A stretch of 64,000 nucleotides of DNA from Alcaligenes faecalis (GTDB taxonomy: Bacteria; Pseudomonadota; Gammaproteobacteria; Burkholderiales; Burkholderiaceae_B). Position 1 is the first letter of the stretch, and each line of letters starts with the position of its first letter. The translations under genes were made by a program, and so were the position numbers. The stretch lies in assembly GCF_009497775.1 (NCBI RefSeq), contig NZ_CP031012.1:3623235-3687234 (forward strand), given 5' to 3'. Below the pieces are notes generated by a model. It did no database searches, was not told the origin of the DNA, and worked only from the letters and a program-made list of their open reading frames with translations. Below, in pieces: positions 1-8,468 of the stretch.

Positions 1-424
1 CATCATGGCCATTGCCTGTGGTATTGCCGACGCACTGGGCCTGGGCCACAACGCCCGTGCCGCCCTGATCACCCGAGGCCTGGCTGAAATGCAGCGCCTG
101 GGTGTTGCGCTGGGCGGTCAGGCCGAAACCTTCTCCGGCCTGGCGGGTCTGGGAGATCTGGTCCTGACGGCCACGGGCGAATTGTCCCGTAACCGCCAAG
201 TGGGCCTGGCGCTGGGTGCAGGTGAAAGCCTGGACAGCATCCTGGCCACCGGCATTACCGCCGAAGGTGTACGCTGTGCCCGTTCGGTTCTGGAAATGGG
301 CCGGGCGCACCAGATTGAATTACCGATTACCGCAGCGGTCTGCCAGATCCTGTTTGAACAACTGGCCCCGCGCGAAGCTGTCCACGCCTTGCTCACCCGC
401 GAGGCAAAGCAAGAAGGCCACTAA
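1..424 (+). CDS. gpsA: Glycerol-3-phosphate dehydrogenase [NAD(P)+], C-terminal part
   Basis: This cytosolic enzyme reduces dihydroxyacetone phosphate to sn-glycerol 3-phosphate, the backbone precursor of phospholipids. Only about the last 140 residues lie in the window; the family is about 330-340 residues long, so the N-terminal NAD-binding Rossmann domain is upstream. The visible part is the helical substrate-binding domain and carries the conserved stretch [20 protein letters not shown], with the SRNR segment typical of GpsA. The frame is open from the window edge to TAA at 422-424. The next gene starts 79 bases later and is functionally unrelated. Confidence 0.93.
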   Translation, partial: IMAIACGIADALGLGHNARAALITRGLAEMQRLGVALGGQAETFSGLAGLGDLVLTATGELSRNRQVGLALGAGESLDSILATGITAEGVRCARSVLEMGRAHQIELPITAAVCQILFEQLAPREAVHALLTREAKQEGH

Positions 425-503
425 TACCTTCGTCTGCCCGATCTGGCACCTCATCCACGCTGCCAGACCTGCGGTCAACCGTCTCTTACTCAGAATCAAA
501 ACA

Positions 504-1502
504 ATGTCATTGCTTGCTCGTTCTCGTGATCTTCTGATCCGCTCCGTCCTGGGGCTGGCCTGCACTGGTTTGCTGGCTCAATCGGCTCTGGCCCAATCCA
601 GCTGGCCCGAGCGTCCCATTCAAATGGTTGTGCCTTTCCCGGCAGGCTCCTCGCCTGACGCCCTGGCCCGCGCCATTTCCGAGCCCCTGTCCCAAGCCTT
701 GGGCCAGACTGTCATTGTTGATAACCGTCCCGGTGCTGGCGGCAATATCGGCACGCGCTTTGTAGCGCACGCCAAACCCGACGGCTACACCTTGCTGCTG
801 ACCATCAATGGTCCCATGGTGACCGCCCCCACCCTGTACAAGACCTCGCTGGGCTACGATCCGCTGAAAGACTTGCAGGCCATCTCCATGATTGGCACCA
901 GCCCCAACGTGCTGGTCGTTCCGGCCAACTCGCCCGCCAACACGGTGGAAGAGTTCATTGCCCTGGCGAAGTCTCGTCCCGGCGAATTGAACTACGGCTC
1001 GGTTGGCCCCGGCAGCTCGGCTCACCTGGCCATGGCCATGCTGGAACATGCGGTTGATATCAAGCTGGAACAAATCCCCTACTCGGGCTTTCCACAAATC
1101 CTGACCGCCATTATTGGTGGTGACATTGACGCCGCCTTCATGGTGCCAGGCATTGCCATGCCGCAAGTTGAAGCAGGCAAGGTGAAAGCCCTGGCCGTGA
1201 CGTCCTTGCAGCCCAGCGAATTGCTGCCCGGTCTGGACACCATGGCGCAAGCCGGTCTGGAAAACTTCGAGGCAATTTCCTGGGACGCCTTCTTTGTGCC
1301 CCACAACACCTCGGATGATGTGGTCAAACGCCTGAACCAGGAAATCACCACTATCCTGCAACGCGACGACATCAAGGCCAAACTCAACGCCTTTTACTTC
1401 TCGTCCGAGCCTTCTACTCCTCAAGAGTTGACGGACAAGATCATTGCCGACAAAGCGCGCTGGGATGAAGTGATTGAGCGCCTGAACCTGTCGCTGGAAT
1501 AA
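504..1502 (+). CDS. Bug/TctC-family periplasmic solute-binding receptor
   Basis: This 332-residue protein belongs to the Bug (Bordetella uptake gene) family, periplasmic receptors for small carboxylates that are greatly expanded in Alcaligenaceae. Some partner tripartite tricarboxylate transporters. A signal peptide is visible at residues 1 to about 26 (basic start, hydrophobic core, AQS cleavage region). The mature part begins with WPERPIQMVVPFPAGSSPD, a family hallmark, followed by VIVDNRPGAGGNIGT. The frame is open further upstream to 216, but that part overlaps gpsA, so the ATG at 504 that begins the signal peptide was chosen. No membrane TctA/TctB genes are adjacent, so this is an orphan receptor and its ligand cannot be told. 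Confidence 0.92.
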   Translation: MSLLARSRDLLIRSVLGLACTGLLAQSALAQSSWPERPIQMVVPFPAGSSPDALARAISEPLSQALGQTVIVDNRPGAGGNIGTRFVAHAKPDGYTLLLTINGPMVTAPTLYKTSLGYDPLKDLQAISMIGTSPNVLVVPANSPANTVEEFIALAKSRPGELNYGSVGPGSSAHLAMAMLEHAVDIKLEQIPYSGFPQILTAIIGGDIDAAFMVPGIAMPQVEAGKVKALAVTSLQPSELLPGLDTMAQAGLENFEAISWDAFFVPHNTSDDVVKRLNQEITTILQRDDIKAKLNAFYFSSEPSTPQELTDKIIADKARWDEVIERLNLSLE

Positions 1503-1525
1503 AACGGCAACTGGATTCGATCAAA

Positions 1526-1566
1526 AACGGCCCTGCAAACTCTTCGTTTGCAGGGCCGTTTTTTTT
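1526..1566 (+). terminator. Rho-independent terminator after the Bug receptor gene
   Basis: A perfect 15-bp stem (1526-1540 with 1546-1560) closes a 5-base loop and is followed by a run of T. It lies 23 bases after the receptor stop codon. The 225 bases from here to trmL contain no recognisable gene. Confidence 0.95.
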
Positions 1567-1791
1567 GAGGATATCAACAGAAAATAAATACGTGTAAATC
1601 AACGTTTCCCGCGACAAACTTCAGCCTATTGATCCTGATACGTGGGGCGTGAAGGCACATAAAAAACTTCCAACACTAGATTTTCCGGCCCTCATCACTT
1701 AAACAGAATCCATCGTACCCACTGCTACATGATAAATATGATGTAGCACCTCGATCCAAGACTCAAGCTGACTGCTTGCCCTTGCCCAAAC

Positions 1792-2262
1792 TTAAACACC
1801 ACCTTCATAACCCGCTTGCCGCCAGGCATCAAAAACACAAATTGCCACGGCGTTGGACAGGTTCAAGCTGCGTTGGCCCGTCAACATGGGCAGGCGAATC
1901 CGCTGTTCCTTAGGAAACAGTGCAAGTTGCTCGGCAGACAAGCCTGCGGTTTCGCGGCCAAACACAAACACATCACCCGGCTGAAAGCTTTGTTCGGCCA
2001 GCAAATGACTGCCACGCGTGGTCAGGGCAAACGCGCGATCAGGCGCCGAACCCGTGGCCTGCAAGGCTTCTTCCAGGCTGTCATGCACCTTCACCTGCGC
2101 CCACTCGTGATAATCCAGCCCAGCACGACGCAGCTTGCTGTCTTCCAGTTCAAAGCCCAGGGGCCGCACCAGATGCAGGACACAGCCCGTATTGGCCGCC
2201 AGTCGAATGACGTTACCCGTGTTGGGAGGGATCTCGGGCGAAACCAGGACGATATGAAACAT
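1792..2262 (-). CDS. trmL: tRNA (cytidine(34)-2'-O)-methyltransferase TrmL
   Basis: This 156-residue SPOUT-family methyltransferase adds a 2'-O-methyl group to the wobble base (C34 or cmnm5U34) of tRNA-Leu isoacceptors. Visible motifs are IPPNTGNVIRLAANTG near the N-terminus, the SAM-binding FGRETAGLS and the knot segment QRSLNLSNAVAI. The length matches the family (about 155). The start at 2262 is preceded by AGG at suitable spacing. A start 12 codons upstream is possible in frame but adds a non-conserved segment. comF lies 54 bases upstream on the same strand. Confidence 0.92.
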   Translation of the reverse strand: MFHIVLVSPEIPPNTGNVIRLAANTGCVLHLVRPLGFELEDSKLRRAGLDYHEWAQVKVHDSLEEALQATGSAPDRAFALTTRGSHLLAEQSFQPGDVFVFGRETAGLSAEQLALFPKEQRIRLPMLTGQRSLNLSNAVAICVFDAWRQAGYEGGV

Positions 2263-2316
2263 GAAAAACCTAAAAAGTGCAGAGAAAGCCGCGAACAAGC
2301 GACGAAGTATACAGGG

Positions 2317-3066
2317 CTAGGAGACCTTCAATTTCCAGGGAGCCCGTGCAGCGACCAAGGCATAAACAGACTGTGCACCCACCAGACGGCAGGCCCGCGC
2401 CAGGGCATCCAAGGTGGCTCCGGTGGTCAGCACATCATCAACCAGCAGTACATCCTGCCCTTGCAGCGACTCCAGCACGCTAAAAGCACCCCGCATGGCC
2501 TGCCTGCGAGCCTGTCGCCCCAAGGTTTTCTGGGCCTGCTCATGCCGTGGCTGCGCCGTGACGATATGCAAACGCGCTGCCAAGCCCAGTGCATGCGCCA
2601 CGCGCTTGGCCAGCACGGCTGCCGGATTGAAGCCCCGACGGTGCAAGGCGCGGCCTTGCGAAGGCACGGGTATGACCCGGCAAGCTGCATTCAGCACAGG
2701 CCCATGCCTACGCCATTGCTGCACCATCAGCTCTGCCAACACCGCTGCCATTTCCAGCCGACGGGAAATTTTAAACGCATGTATCAACATATCGCCAGGA
2801 TGTTCATAGTCGAATCCGGCAACCGTCGCTTGCAGGGACAATTGCCCTGCTCCGCAATCCGGACAGGCCAGCAAAGCCAAGGGCGGCAAGGCCAGAGCAC
2901 AACGCGGACAGCGTAAATCCTGGGCGGGTGTTGCCAGCGCGTGTCGACAAAAGCCGCACAGCGCGCCGCTTTGTGAACGTAATCCACACAGCACACAAGG
3001 CCGTGCCAGCAGTGGAATCCCTACAAGACGGTGGGTCGGCTCGCGCCGAAACAGGGGATGCGCCAT
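2317..3066 (-). CDS. comF: ComF family protein (double zinc ribbon plus phosphoribosyltransferase fold)
   Basis: The 249-residue protein has N-terminal cysteine pairs (CVLC, CGFC, CPRC, CPDC) forming a double zinc ribbon, and a C-terminal type I phosphoribosyltransferase domain with the PRPP-binding motif VLLVDDVLTTGATL. Homologues (ComF in Gram-positives, GntX/ComFC in proteobacteria) are linked to DNA uptake and in some species to use of environmental DNA. The enzymatic role is unproven. It is divergent from the methyltransferase gene at 3148, with 81 bases between the two starts. Confidence 0.88.
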   Translation of the reverse strand: MAHPLFRREPTHRLVGIPLLARPCVLCGLRSQSGALCGFCRHALATPAQDLRCPRCALALPPLALLACPDCGAGQLSLQATVAGFDYEHPGDMLIHAFKISRRLEMAAVLAELMVQQWRRHGPVLNAACRVIPVPSQGRALHRRGFNPAAVLAKRVAHALGLAARLHIVTAQPRHEQAQKTLGRQARRQAMRGAFSVLESLQGQDVLLVDDVLTTGATLDALARACRLVGAQSVYALVAARAPWKLKVS

Positions 3067-3147
3067 AATAGATCATTACCTTTCAGAGCCAGGCTGATCC
3101 GATCACAGCACATGCCACTGATCCAGGCCAGCAACGTCCGCGCAACT

Positions 3148-4062
3148 ATGTCCCAGTTACCTTCTTTACCAATCAACTCCGCCCACGTCGAGCAGCAATT
3201 CAATCGCCGCGCTCCCCTGGATCACGCTCAGTTTCTTTATGGTGAAGTCGCGCAACGGATGTTGTCCCGGCTGGCTTTGGTGCGCTTGCAGCCTACTCAT
3301 ATTCTGGATGCCGGCTGTGGTGCCAGCCATGCGCTGGAACCCTTGCGTTCCCGCTACCCGGACATGAACTACACCGGCCTGGATCGCAGCGCCAAGCTAC
3401 TGGAAGTGGCCCGCGAGCGCTACCAGTCCAAACCTAGCCTGTGGCAAAAGCTGCGCAATCAGCCTACTCCTGCCGCCAACTGGGTTCAGGCCGATATGGC
3501 CAATAGCGGCTTGCCCGCAGAAAGCCAGGAGCTGGTCTGGTCGAATATGGCTTTGCACTGGCACCCGGAACCGCATCGGGTTCTGGCTGAATGGAACCGC
3601 CTGCTGAAACCCGAAACGCTGGTCATGTTCTCCTGTTTAGGCCCCGGCTCTTTTGCCGAGCTGCGCAGTGCCATGGAGCAAGCGGATCTGGGCACGAAAA
3701 CGCTGGAGTTCGTGGACATGCACGACTTTGGCGATCTGCTGCTGGAAAACGGTTTTGCTGATCCCGTGATGGATCAGGAAGTTGTGACGCTGACGTATCG
3801 CAGCGCTGAAAAACTGCTGGATGATTTGCGTCTGCTGGGCGGCAATCCGCACCCCCAACGCAAGGCCAGCCTGAGCACCCTGCCCTGGCGTCAACGCCTG
3901 CTCAATGCGCTGGAAAAACAGCGCCATATGGATGGCACTTTGCATCTGAGCCTGGAAATTGCGTACGGGCACGCCTGGCGCGCCCGTAGTCGTCGCAGCA
4001 CCCAGGGCGAGGTCAGCGTACCGATCTCCACGATCAGCCGCCGCCCCAAACCCCAGGAGTAA
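3148..4062 (+). CDS. BioC-like SAM-dependent methyltransferase
   Basis: The 304-residue protein has a class I methyltransferase fold. Motif I is ILDAGCGASHALEPL, followed by YTGLDRSAKLL and WSNMALHWHPEP. The N-terminal pattern with FNRRA, and the LHWHPEP segment, fit BioC, which methylates malonyl-ACP to start pimelate synthesis for biotin. Proximity to comF matches many betaproteobacterial genomes. An ordinary methyltransferase of unknown substrate cannot be excluded because no other biotin gene is present. The start at 3148 fits the family N-terminus. The frame stays open to 3031, and an alternative ATG at 3112 would add a poorly conserved segment. No clear Shine-Dalgarno was found for either. 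Confidence 0.72.
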   Translation: MSQLPSLPINSAHVEQQFNRRAPLDHAQFLYGEVAQRMLSRLALVRLQPTHILDAGCGASHALEPLRSRYPDMNYTGLDRSAKLLEVARERYQSKPSLWQKLRNQPTPAANWVQADMANSGLPAESQELVWSNMALHWHPEPHRVLAEWNRLLKPETLVMFSCLGPGSFAELRSAMEQADLGTKTLEFVDMHDFGDLLLENGFADPVMDQEVVTLTYRSAEKLLDDLRLLGGNPHPQRKASLSTLPWRQRLLNALEKQRHMDGTLHLSLEIAYGHAWRARSRRSTQGEVSVPISTISRRPKPQE

Positions 4063-4069
4063 GCCCCGC

Positions 4070-6091
4070 TTAGAAGCGGTACTCGGCCTGCAACCAAAAG
4101 CGGCGGCCATCTTCCGCGTAGGAATACGCTCCGCTGGTACCCGAATCGCGACGACGGTCGGTCAGGTTATAGACGGCGGCACTCAAGCTCAGGTCTTTTC
4201 TGGCACGCCAGCTGGCTCCCAGATCCACCGTGGCAATCGTCCCCATGCTTTCGCTGACGGCACCGCCCTGTCCCCAGGAAATATTGGTTTCCCGGCCACG
4301 CACATTCAAGGTCGAGAAAGCTGACACCGCTTCATTCGGGGTCCAGTCCACAGTCAGGCTGCCCATATTGCGTGGGGTCGCCACCAAGGGTTGGCCTTCA
4401 GACTGCGGGTAGCCAAAGCCCAGAATCGTGGCGCTGCCATTACGGACCTTGGAGTCCGTGAAGGTATAGCTGCCGCGCACTTTCCACTGATCGTTAAAGC
4501 GGTAGGCCAAGCCCAACTCCAGACCCTGCACCCGTGCTTCCGTGATATTGAAGTAGGTGCTGTACATGCTGTTGGTATACGGATCCGGTGGCACAGGACG
4601 GCCATCGGGGTAATAGAGCTGACGCGAGCCGGTATTGGCGATCTTGTTCTTGTAGCGGGTGTGGAACAAGGTGGCGTTGGCGCTCAAAGGACCGCCGTCG
4701 TCAAAGTACAGGCCCAACTCGACGTTGGTGCTGACTTCAGGTTCCAGATCCGGATTACCCCAGGTATAGGCGCCGCCACGCTGTGGCAAACCGATTTGCG
4801 GATTGCTTTGCATAATGGTCGGGGACTTGAAGCCCTTGGCGATACCGCCTTTCAGCGTCCATGCATCTGTTGCGCTCCAGACACCGTACAAACGGGGAGT
4901 CCAGTGACGACCATAGAACTCGTTGTCATCCATGCGCACGCCGCCGGTCAGGGCAAAGGATGGATTCAGGCTCCATTCGTCTTCCAGAAACAGGGAGTAT
5001 TCACGCACGGAAGTATCCACACCTGCGCCATTCGGATTGGCGTAGTAGCCATCGGCCTTCAGCTCGCTCTTGCGCCACTGGAAACCACCTACCAGCATGT
5101 GATCGGCCAAAGGCAGGGTGAGCTTGCCATCAATCACGGTATTGCGGATATCAGGGCGGGCGCTTTGAGTTGGACCTTCACGATAGGCTTGTTCACGGTT
5201 CAGGCTCAGCTCCGTATCAAAGCTGCCCCAACGGCCCGTGTGTGCCAGCGTATAGCTGTCGCGCACATACTCGTTCTCATTTTCCTTGCCCGTCAATGCC
5301 AAGGACTTGCCAGGGGTGGTCCAGAAATGCTGAGTGGTGCGGCCGGCTTCAAACATGAACTCGTGATTGTCATTGGGAGTCGCCCACAAGCGTACTGTGC
5401 CGTTTTGACGTTTGGCACGCGCAAAGCCATTCAGAACCTGATCTTCCTGACGTTGCTTGTGATAGCCCCAGAACTGCAAACCCAAACGCCCCGGCACGAT
5501 GGGGCCGGACAGGTACAGATCAGCAGAACCGCTATTTCCAGCCGAGCCACTGTCCTGCAAGGTATAGCCACCCGTCAGCGAGCCGTGCCATTTATCGGCC
5601 ACTTTGCGTGTCACGATATTGATCACCCCGCCCAACGCCTCGGAACCGTACAAGGTCGACATGGGGCCACGCACTACTTCGATACGCTCAATAGCTTCCA
5701 GCGGGGGAATCCAGTTCATGTCCAGCGCTTCGGACACCCCACCCTTCATGGTGATCTGGCGCATGTCCTGACGACGACCATCAATCAAGACCAGCACGTG
5801 TTCGGATTCCATGCCGCGAATCGAGATTGCCCCTTTATCGCCACCTAAAACGCTGACGCCCGGCACCTGGCGCAAGGCATCGGCCAAGGATTCAAAGCGT
5901 TTCCCCTCCAGTTCTTCGCGCGGAATCACGGTGATGGATGCCGGAGCGTTCACCACTTCCTGAGCGAATCCCGAGGCGGTCACAGAGATCGCGCTTAACT
6001 GCTCAACTTCACTACGTTCCTGCGCCCAGGCGGACATGCACGCCAAGGACAAAGCAGCCAATGGCCAGCAAAGGCCTGTTTTCATTTTCAT
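4070..6091 (-). CDS. TonB-dependent outer-membrane siderophore receptor, CirA-like
   Basis: This 673-residue outer-membrane receptor should import ferric catecholates or their breakdown products. A signal peptide ending near AWAQ is followed by a TonB-box-like segment (AISVTASG), a plug domain (APASITVIPREEL, IERIEVVRGPMSTLYGSEALGGVINIVTRK) and a beta barrel ending in a terminal Phe. Order and wording follow E. coli CirA closely (DMNWIPPLEAIERIEVVRGP, GVRMDDNEFYGRHWTPR, AEDGRRF). The start at 6091 was chosen because GGAAG sits at good spacing upstream. A more upstream ATG at 6106 would overlap that ribosome-binding site. The gene is divergent from a two-component system, the usual layout for a ligand-inducible receptor. 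Confidence 0.9.
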   Translation of the reverse strand: MKMKTGLCWPLAALSLACMSAWAQERSEVEQLSAISVTASGFAQEVVNAPASITVIPREELEGKRFESLADALRQVPGVSVLGGDKGAISIRGMESEHVLVLIDGRRQDMRQITMKGGVSEALDMNWIPPLEAIERIEVVRGPMSTLYGSEALGGVINIVTRKVADKWHGSLTGGYTLQDSGSAGNSGSADLYLSGPIVPGRLGLQFWGYHKQRQEDQVLNGFARAKRQNGTVRLWATPNDNHEFMFEAGRTTQHFWTTPGKSLALTGKENENEYVRDSYTLAHTGRWGSFDTELSLNREQAYREGPTQSARPDIRNTVIDGKLTLPLADHMLVGGFQWRKSELKADGYYANPNGAGVDTSVREYSLFLEDEWSLNPSFALTGGVRMDDNEFYGRHWTPRLYGVWSATDAWTLKGGIAKGFKSPTIMQSNPQIGLPQRGGAYTWGNPDLEPEVSTNVELGLYFDDGGPLSANATLFHTRYKNKIANTGSRQLYYPDGRPVPPDPYTNSMYSTYFNITEARVQGLELGLAYRFNDQWKVRGSYTFTDSKVRNGSATILGFGYPQSEGQPLVATPRNMGSLTVDWTPNEAVSAFSTLNVRGRETNISWGQGGAVSESMGTIATVDLGASWRARKDLSLSAAVYNLTDRRRDSGTSGAYSYAEDGRRFWLQAEYRF

Positions 6092-6122
6092 CACGGCTTC
6101 TTCCATTATCTATAATACGAAC

Positions 6123-6141
6123 CAAACTCATTTTCATTTGC
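6123..6141 (-). promoter_or_regulatory. Candidate Fur box between receptor and two-component genes
   Basis: The minus strand reads GCAAATGAAAATGAGTTTG. Aligned by eye with the 19-bp Fur consensus it matches at about 12 positions, including the AATGA and AAT blocks. It lies in the short divergent region upstream of an iron-receptor gene, where Fur control is expected. Support comes only from position and visual similarity. Confidence 0.45.
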
Positions 6142-6175
6142 TCCTATCATGAGGCCGGTTCCTGACCGTAGTCTG

Positions 6176-6856
6176 ATGAAAAACATTCTGATTATTGAAG
6201 ACCACCGGCCTTTGCTGAGCCTGTTGGCAAGTCATCTGCAAGGGCAGGGATACGCAATCCGCACCGCTACCACGGGGCGGATTGGTCTTGCCCTGCTGCA
6301 AGAGCACAGCTTTGATGCCCTGATTCTGGATCTGGGCTTGCCCGATATGGACGGCATGGAAATCCTGGCGCAGTTGCATCGCCCGGACCGCAGCCAGCGT
6401 CTGCCCTGCCTGATCCTGAGCGCACGCGATGCGGTTCACAATCGTATTCAGGGACTGCGTGGCGGTGCAGATGACTATCTGCTCAAGCCCTTTGATCTGG
6501 TTGAGTTGGAGGCGCGTCTTAGCGCGATCTTGCGGCGGGCTGCACCCCACCGTTACCAGCAATTGGTGATCGCCAATCTGCGATTCGAGCCGGAGGTGCG
6601 ACAAGCCTGGGTCAATGACCAGGCCTTGATGCTGCCACGGCGGGAAAGCGTGCTTCTGCAGGAATTGATGCAGGCCAGCCCCCGTTTGCTGATCAAGGAT
6701 TATTTACTGGAGCAGCTGTATCAAAGCCAGACCGATATCAGCCTGAATGCCATCGAAGCGCTGATCTCCAAACTGCGCCGCAAGCTGCGCGAGCAAAATG
6801 CTTTGGTTTGCATCGACACGGTGCGCGGTGTGGGCTACCGATTGCGTGCCCTGTGA
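6176..6856 (+). CDS. OmpR/PhoB-family response regulator (probable receptor regulator)
   Basis: The 226-residue DNA-binding regulator has a receiver domain with acidic residues E8-D9, phosphoacceptor D52 (LILDLGLPDMDG) and the conserved LLKPF lysine. A winged-helix domain ends in RKLREQNALVCIDTVRGVGYRLRAL. It is probably phosphorylated by the kinase encoded immediately downstream. Because it is transcribed away from the CirA-like receptor gene, it likely activates that gene when the substrate is sensed, as PfeR does for pfeA in Pseudomonas aeruginosa (known system, inferred parallel). The start at 6176 fits the receiver N-terminus MKNILIIEDH. An in-frame upstream start at 6149 adds nine non-conserved residues. 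Confidence 0.9.
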   Translation: MKNILIIEDHRPLLSLLASHLQGQGYAIRTATTGRIGLALLQEHSFDALILDLGLPDMDGMEILAQLHRPDRSQRLPCLILSARDAVHNRIQGLRGGADDYLLKPFDLVELEARLSAILRRAAPHRYQQLVIANLRFEPEVRQAWVNDQALMLPRRESVLLQELMQASPRLLIKDYLLEQLYQSQTDISLNAIEALISKLRRKLREQNALVCIDTVRGVGYRLRAL

Positions 6857-8193
6857 GCAAGCGCGCCTTCAGCCTGCGCAGGCGATTGCTGATCAGCCTC
6901 TTGCTGATGCTGGCCTTGGGCTTTTGCGCGCTGGCCCTGTCCTTGTTCGATACGCGCGACGAGCTACGTCGCATCAGCCTGTTTTTGCAGGCCGAGGAAA
7001 TTGCCCGCGACTTCACACCCACGGAATCATTGGATAGCTTGCCGCGTCAGTACGCCGGTGGGGAAATGTCCTATTCACTGTACAGCGCCCAAGGCGAGTT
7101 GCTACAGGCCTCATCCAATCTGGAAAGCCCGCGACGCCTGCGCCCAGCCCAGCCCGAGGACGAGCTGGCCTTGTTCAGACTGAAGCATCGCAGCGGTTAT
7201 GTGGTGTCGGTGTCGGTCACGCTGCCCAGTGGCGAAATCCTGATGGTCGCCAAACGGGACCAGCGCGAACGTGAGCTGATCGGGGCCTTGCTGCAAACCC
7301 GCATGTGGCGGTCTTTGCTACTGTGGCTACCAGTCTGTGCGGTGGGTCTGTTGCTGATCGCCTGGCTTATCCATTGGACTCTGCGTCCAGTACGACAAGC
7401 CGCAAATCTGGCTGCGACGCTGGGCCCTGCTCAACCTGAGCTGCGCTTGCCTGTCACCGAACTGCCCAAAGAAATTCGCCCCTTGGCACAGGCCGTCAAT
7501 CAAAGTCTGGACCGTCTGATGCAGGCTTACAAGCATGAGCAGCAGCTGGTTGCAGATGCGGCTCATCAACTGCGTACTCCCCTGGCGGTGATGTCCTTGC
7601 GTCTGCAAACGACTGAACACCATAGCGACCAGGACTGGGATTTGCTGCGCGAGGATATTGCCCACTTGCAGCGGCTGGTCAGCCAATGGCTCAGTCTGGC
7701 CCGCAAGCAAGAACAGGCTACGGAACTCACAGACCAAACCGCTCTGGCGCCCTTGTGCCGTCGTGTGATGGGAGACTTATGGCCGCTTTTCGAGCAAGCC
7801 AATCGGGAGATCCAGTTTCAAGATGATAGTTCGCAAGCTATCGTCCAAGCCTGCGAGGCCGATCTGGCCGAGGCCATTGCCAATGCACTGGACAATGCCC
7901 TGACGCATGGCCAAGGTACGGTCAGCTTGCATCTACATAATCCCCAGCCCGATCAATGCGCGATCGACATCAGCGATCAAGGTGCGGCCCTGGATGAGCA
8001 CACAGCGCATCTGGCCTTTGAGCGCTTTCACAAGCAGGACAGTGCCAGCAAGGGAGCCGGTCTGGGGCTGACGATCGTGCGTCAGATTTTGCTGCACCAC
8101 GGTGGTCAGGCTCTGTTCCTGCCCGACATGCCCTGCACCCTGAGACTCCTGCTACCACTGACTGCGCCCGCCTCTGACAAAAAAACGGTTTAG
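6853..8193 (+). CDS. Sensor histidine kinase paired with the OmpR-type regulator
   Basis: The 446-residue inner-membrane kinase has transmembrane segments near residues 10-31 and 154-175, with a periplasmic sensor loop of about 120 residues between them. A HAMP-like linker follows, then a HisKA domain with H238 in DAAHQLRTPL. The HATPase domain shows an N box (ALDNAL) and a G box (GAGLGLTIV). The start is GTG at 6853, overlapping the regulator stop codon as GTGA, so the two are translationally coupled. The ATG further upstream at 6808 lies inside the regulator gene. The pair resembles PfeR/PfeS or BasR/BasS systems, and the divergent iron receptor favours siderophore sensing. Confidence 0.9.
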   Translation: MSKRAFSLRRRLLISLLLMLALGFCALALSLFDTRDELRRISLFLQAEEIARDFTPTESLDSLPRQYAGGEMSYSLYSAQGELLQASSNLESPRRLRPAQPEDELALFRLKHRSGYVVSVSVTLPSGEILMVAKRDQRERELIGALLQTRMWRSLLLWLPVCAVGLLLIAWLIHWTLRPVRQAANLAATLGPAQPELRLPVTELPKEIRPLAQAVNQSLDRLMQAYKHEQQLVADAAHQLRTPLAVMSLRLQTTEHHSDQDWDLLREDIAHLQRLVSQWLSLARKQEQATELTDQTALAPLCRRVMGDLWPLFEQANREIQFQDDSSQAIVQACEADLAEAIANALDNALTHGQGTVSLHLHNPQPDQCAIDISDQGAALDEHTAHLAFERFHKQDSASKGAGLGLTIVRQILLHHGGQALFLPDMPCTLRLLLPLTAPASDKKTV

Positions 8194-8230
8194 CGGTAAA
8201 CTCGTCCAGTTGGCCTCCCCGGCCAACTTA

Positions 8231-8367
8231 CGTTCTCAGGGCGGGGTGCAAGTCCCCACCGGCGGTAATGGCACTAGCCTAGCCCGCGAGCGCCTGACCT
8301 GTGGTCAGGGACAGCAGACCCGGTGTGATTCCGGGGCCGACGGTATAGTCCGGATAAAGAGAGAACG
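8231..8367 (+). promoter_or_regulatory. FMN riboswitch (RFN element)
   Basis: The region has the full RFN layout: a closing helix formed by CGTTCTC at 8231-8237 and GAGAACG at 8361-8367, then the hallmark blocks AGGGCGGGGTGCAAGTCCCC, ACCGGCGGTAAT, CAGCAGACCCGGTG and GATTCCGGGGCCGACGG. It binds FMN and lowers expression of the flavin gene downstream when FMN is plentiful. It lies about 100 bases upstream of the ribH start. Confidence 0.97.
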
Positions 8368-8435
8368 GGATATCCTCATGTACCTGTACAGGAGTCATCC
8401 TGCTATGGGCTTGAGCTATCCTGCTTCCTGCATGC

Positions 8436-8460
8436 CCTGTTTTTGTTGTCATAAAACAGG
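8436..8460 (+). promoter_or_regulatory. Hairpin covering the ribH ribosome-binding site (probable riboswitch output)
   Basis: CCTGTTTT (8436-8443) can pair with AAAACAGG (8453-8460) around a 9-base loop. The 3' arm contains AGG of the AGGA Shine-Dalgarno (8458-8461) that lies 7 bases before the ATG at 8469. This makes translational masking the likely off-state of the FMN riboswitch. There is no T run after the hairpin, so transcription termination is less likely. The alternative pairing partner was not identified. Confidence 0.6.
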
Positions 8461-8468
8461 AAATCAAG

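Noticed and set aside
4391..5848. Long plus-strand frame opposite the TonB-dependent receptor gene
   Set aside because: No domain, no ribosome-binding site, and the opposite strand encodes a complete receptor.
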